6,344 nucleotides of DNA, taken from positions 1-6,344 of the forward strand of contig JAFQNM010000290.1 of the NCBI GenBank assembly GCA_017395885.1, in the 5' to 3' direction. The position numbers and the translations under genes were made by a program. The first letter of the stretch is position 1. Each line of letters opens with the position of its first letter. The stretch comes from Clostridia bacterium (GTDB lineage: Bacteria; Bacillota; Clostridia; Oscillospirales; CAG-272). Below are positions 6,191 through 6,344 of this stretch, piece after piece. The notes under the pieces were generated by a model, which saw only the letters and a list, made by a program, of their open reading frames with translations, was not told where the DNA came from and made no database searches.

Positions 6191-6194
6191 GGGG
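6187..6194 (+). promoter_or_regulatory. Ribosome binding site of the potA-like gene
   Basis: AAAGGGGG lies 7 bases before the ATG at 6202 and sets that start. Its first four bases can be held in the helix with 6114-6117. Confidence 0.7.
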
Positions 6195-6201
6195 ATGCAA
6201 A

Positions 6202-6344
6202 ATGGAAAAAACAAATAAGCTTATAGAGCTCAAAGGTATTTCCGTCTCTTTTGACGGAGAAAAGATTCTTGATGATCTCAATCTTTCTATCGGAAACGGT
6301 GAGTTTGTAACGCTGCTTGGCGCATCAGGCTGCGGTAAAACCAC
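6202..6344 (+). CDS. potA: ABC transporter ATP-binding protein, PotA-like (3'-truncated)
   Basis: Only the first 47 codons are in the window. The protein opens with [20 protein letters not shown] (residues 8-27), followed by GEFVTLLG and a Walker A motif GASGCGKT (40-47) with the ATP-binding lysine K46. This opening is typical of PotA-type ATPases, which drive spermidine/putrescine import with PotB, PotC and PotD at the inner side of the membrane. The same opening also occurs in related importers for iron or other substrates, so the polyamine assignment needs the rest of the gene and its neighbours. It has its own consensus promoter about 330 bases upstream and a long structured leader. Confidence 0.75.
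   Translation, partial: MEKTNKLIELKGISVSFDGEKILDDLNLSIGNGEFVTLLGASGCGKT

Larger units (their letters stand above)
5881..6201 (+). promoter_or_regulatory. Long structured 5' leader of the potA-like gene; candidate cis-regulatory RNA
   Basis: No protein gene is convincing in these 321 bases, but the RNA can form many helices. A 9-bp stem pairs 5932-5940 with 5951-5959 (one G-U). A perfect 9-bp helix pairs 5967-5975 with 6014-6022 and encloses two hairpins, 5982-5985/5994-5997 and 5999-6003/6009-6013, making a three-way junction. Further hairpins are 6034-6038/6044-6048, 6052-6056/6063-6067 and 6086-6091/6097-6102. A second junction at 6114-6190 abuts the ribosome binding site. I found no consensus of the T-box, SAM, TPP, FMN, lysine, glycine, cobalamin, ykkC/guanidine or tetrahydrofolate classes. 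Because the downstream gene resembles a polyamine importer ATPase, polyamine sensing is a reasonable but untested guess. There is no T-tract terminator, so control would be at translation. Confidence 0.6.

Noticed and set aside
5979..6344. Open frame of 121 codons on the minus strand at the right edge
   Set aside because: It is the antisense of the ABC ATPase start and of its structured leader; the opening residues are the usual complement of a Walker A region.

Overview
The window looks like chromosomal DNA of a low-to-mid GC Bacillota, most likely a Ruminococcus-like member of the Oscillospiraceae. The clues are a cellulosome-type dockerin repeat fused to a sialidase-like enzyme, near-consensus sigma-A promoters, strong AGGAG-type ribosome binding sites, and Firmicute-type TagD and TagA. 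The genus is an inference from gene content, not a proof.

Layout, left to right. (1) Positions 1-1850, plus strand: the 3' part of a large secreted-type protein. It holds the last repeat of a dockerin, an unassigned cysteine-rich domain of about 150 residues, and a sialidase-fold (BNR/Asp-box) domain with five Asp boxes. The gene begins upstream of the window. (2) Positions 1852-1886: a perfect hairpin with A and T flanks, a bidirectional terminator between convergent genes. (3) Positions 1885-5714, minus strand: five genes in one direction, read from 5714 down to 1885. These are tagD (glycerol-3-phosphate cytidylyltransferase), a long-chain-acyl AMP-forming ligase, an acyl carrier protein, a WecG/TagA/CpsF-family glycosyltransferase, and a short Sfp-type 4'-phosphopantetheinyl transferase. 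tagD has its own promoter, and the ligase has a perfect TTGACA-17-TATAAT promoter. An intrinsic terminator sits between the carrier protein gene and the glycosyltransferase gene, and the last two genes overlap by 4 bases. (4) Positions 5747-5881: divergent promoters for tagD and the right-hand gene. (5) Positions 5881-6201, plus strand: a leader of about 320 bases with many stem-loops that matches no riboswitch class I could recognise. (6) Positions 6202-6344: the first 47 codons of a PotA-like ABC transporter ATPase, cut by the window edge.

How the genes may work together: the PPTase can put the phosphopantetheine arm on the carrier protein, and the AMP ligase can load an acyl group onto it. 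TagD makes CDP-glycerol, and the TagA-type enzyme extends an undecaprenyl-linked sugar, both for a teichoic-acid-like wall polymer. Having a complete carrier-protein charging module interleaved with two wall-polymer enzymes suggests ACP-dependent acylation of a glycerol-phosphate glycopolymer, analogous in logic to Dlt D-alanylation but with a fatty-acyl-type ligase. No acyltransferase (such as an MBOAT protein) is visible in the window, so this remains a hypothesis. The structured potA leader is the other candidate for something undescribed.
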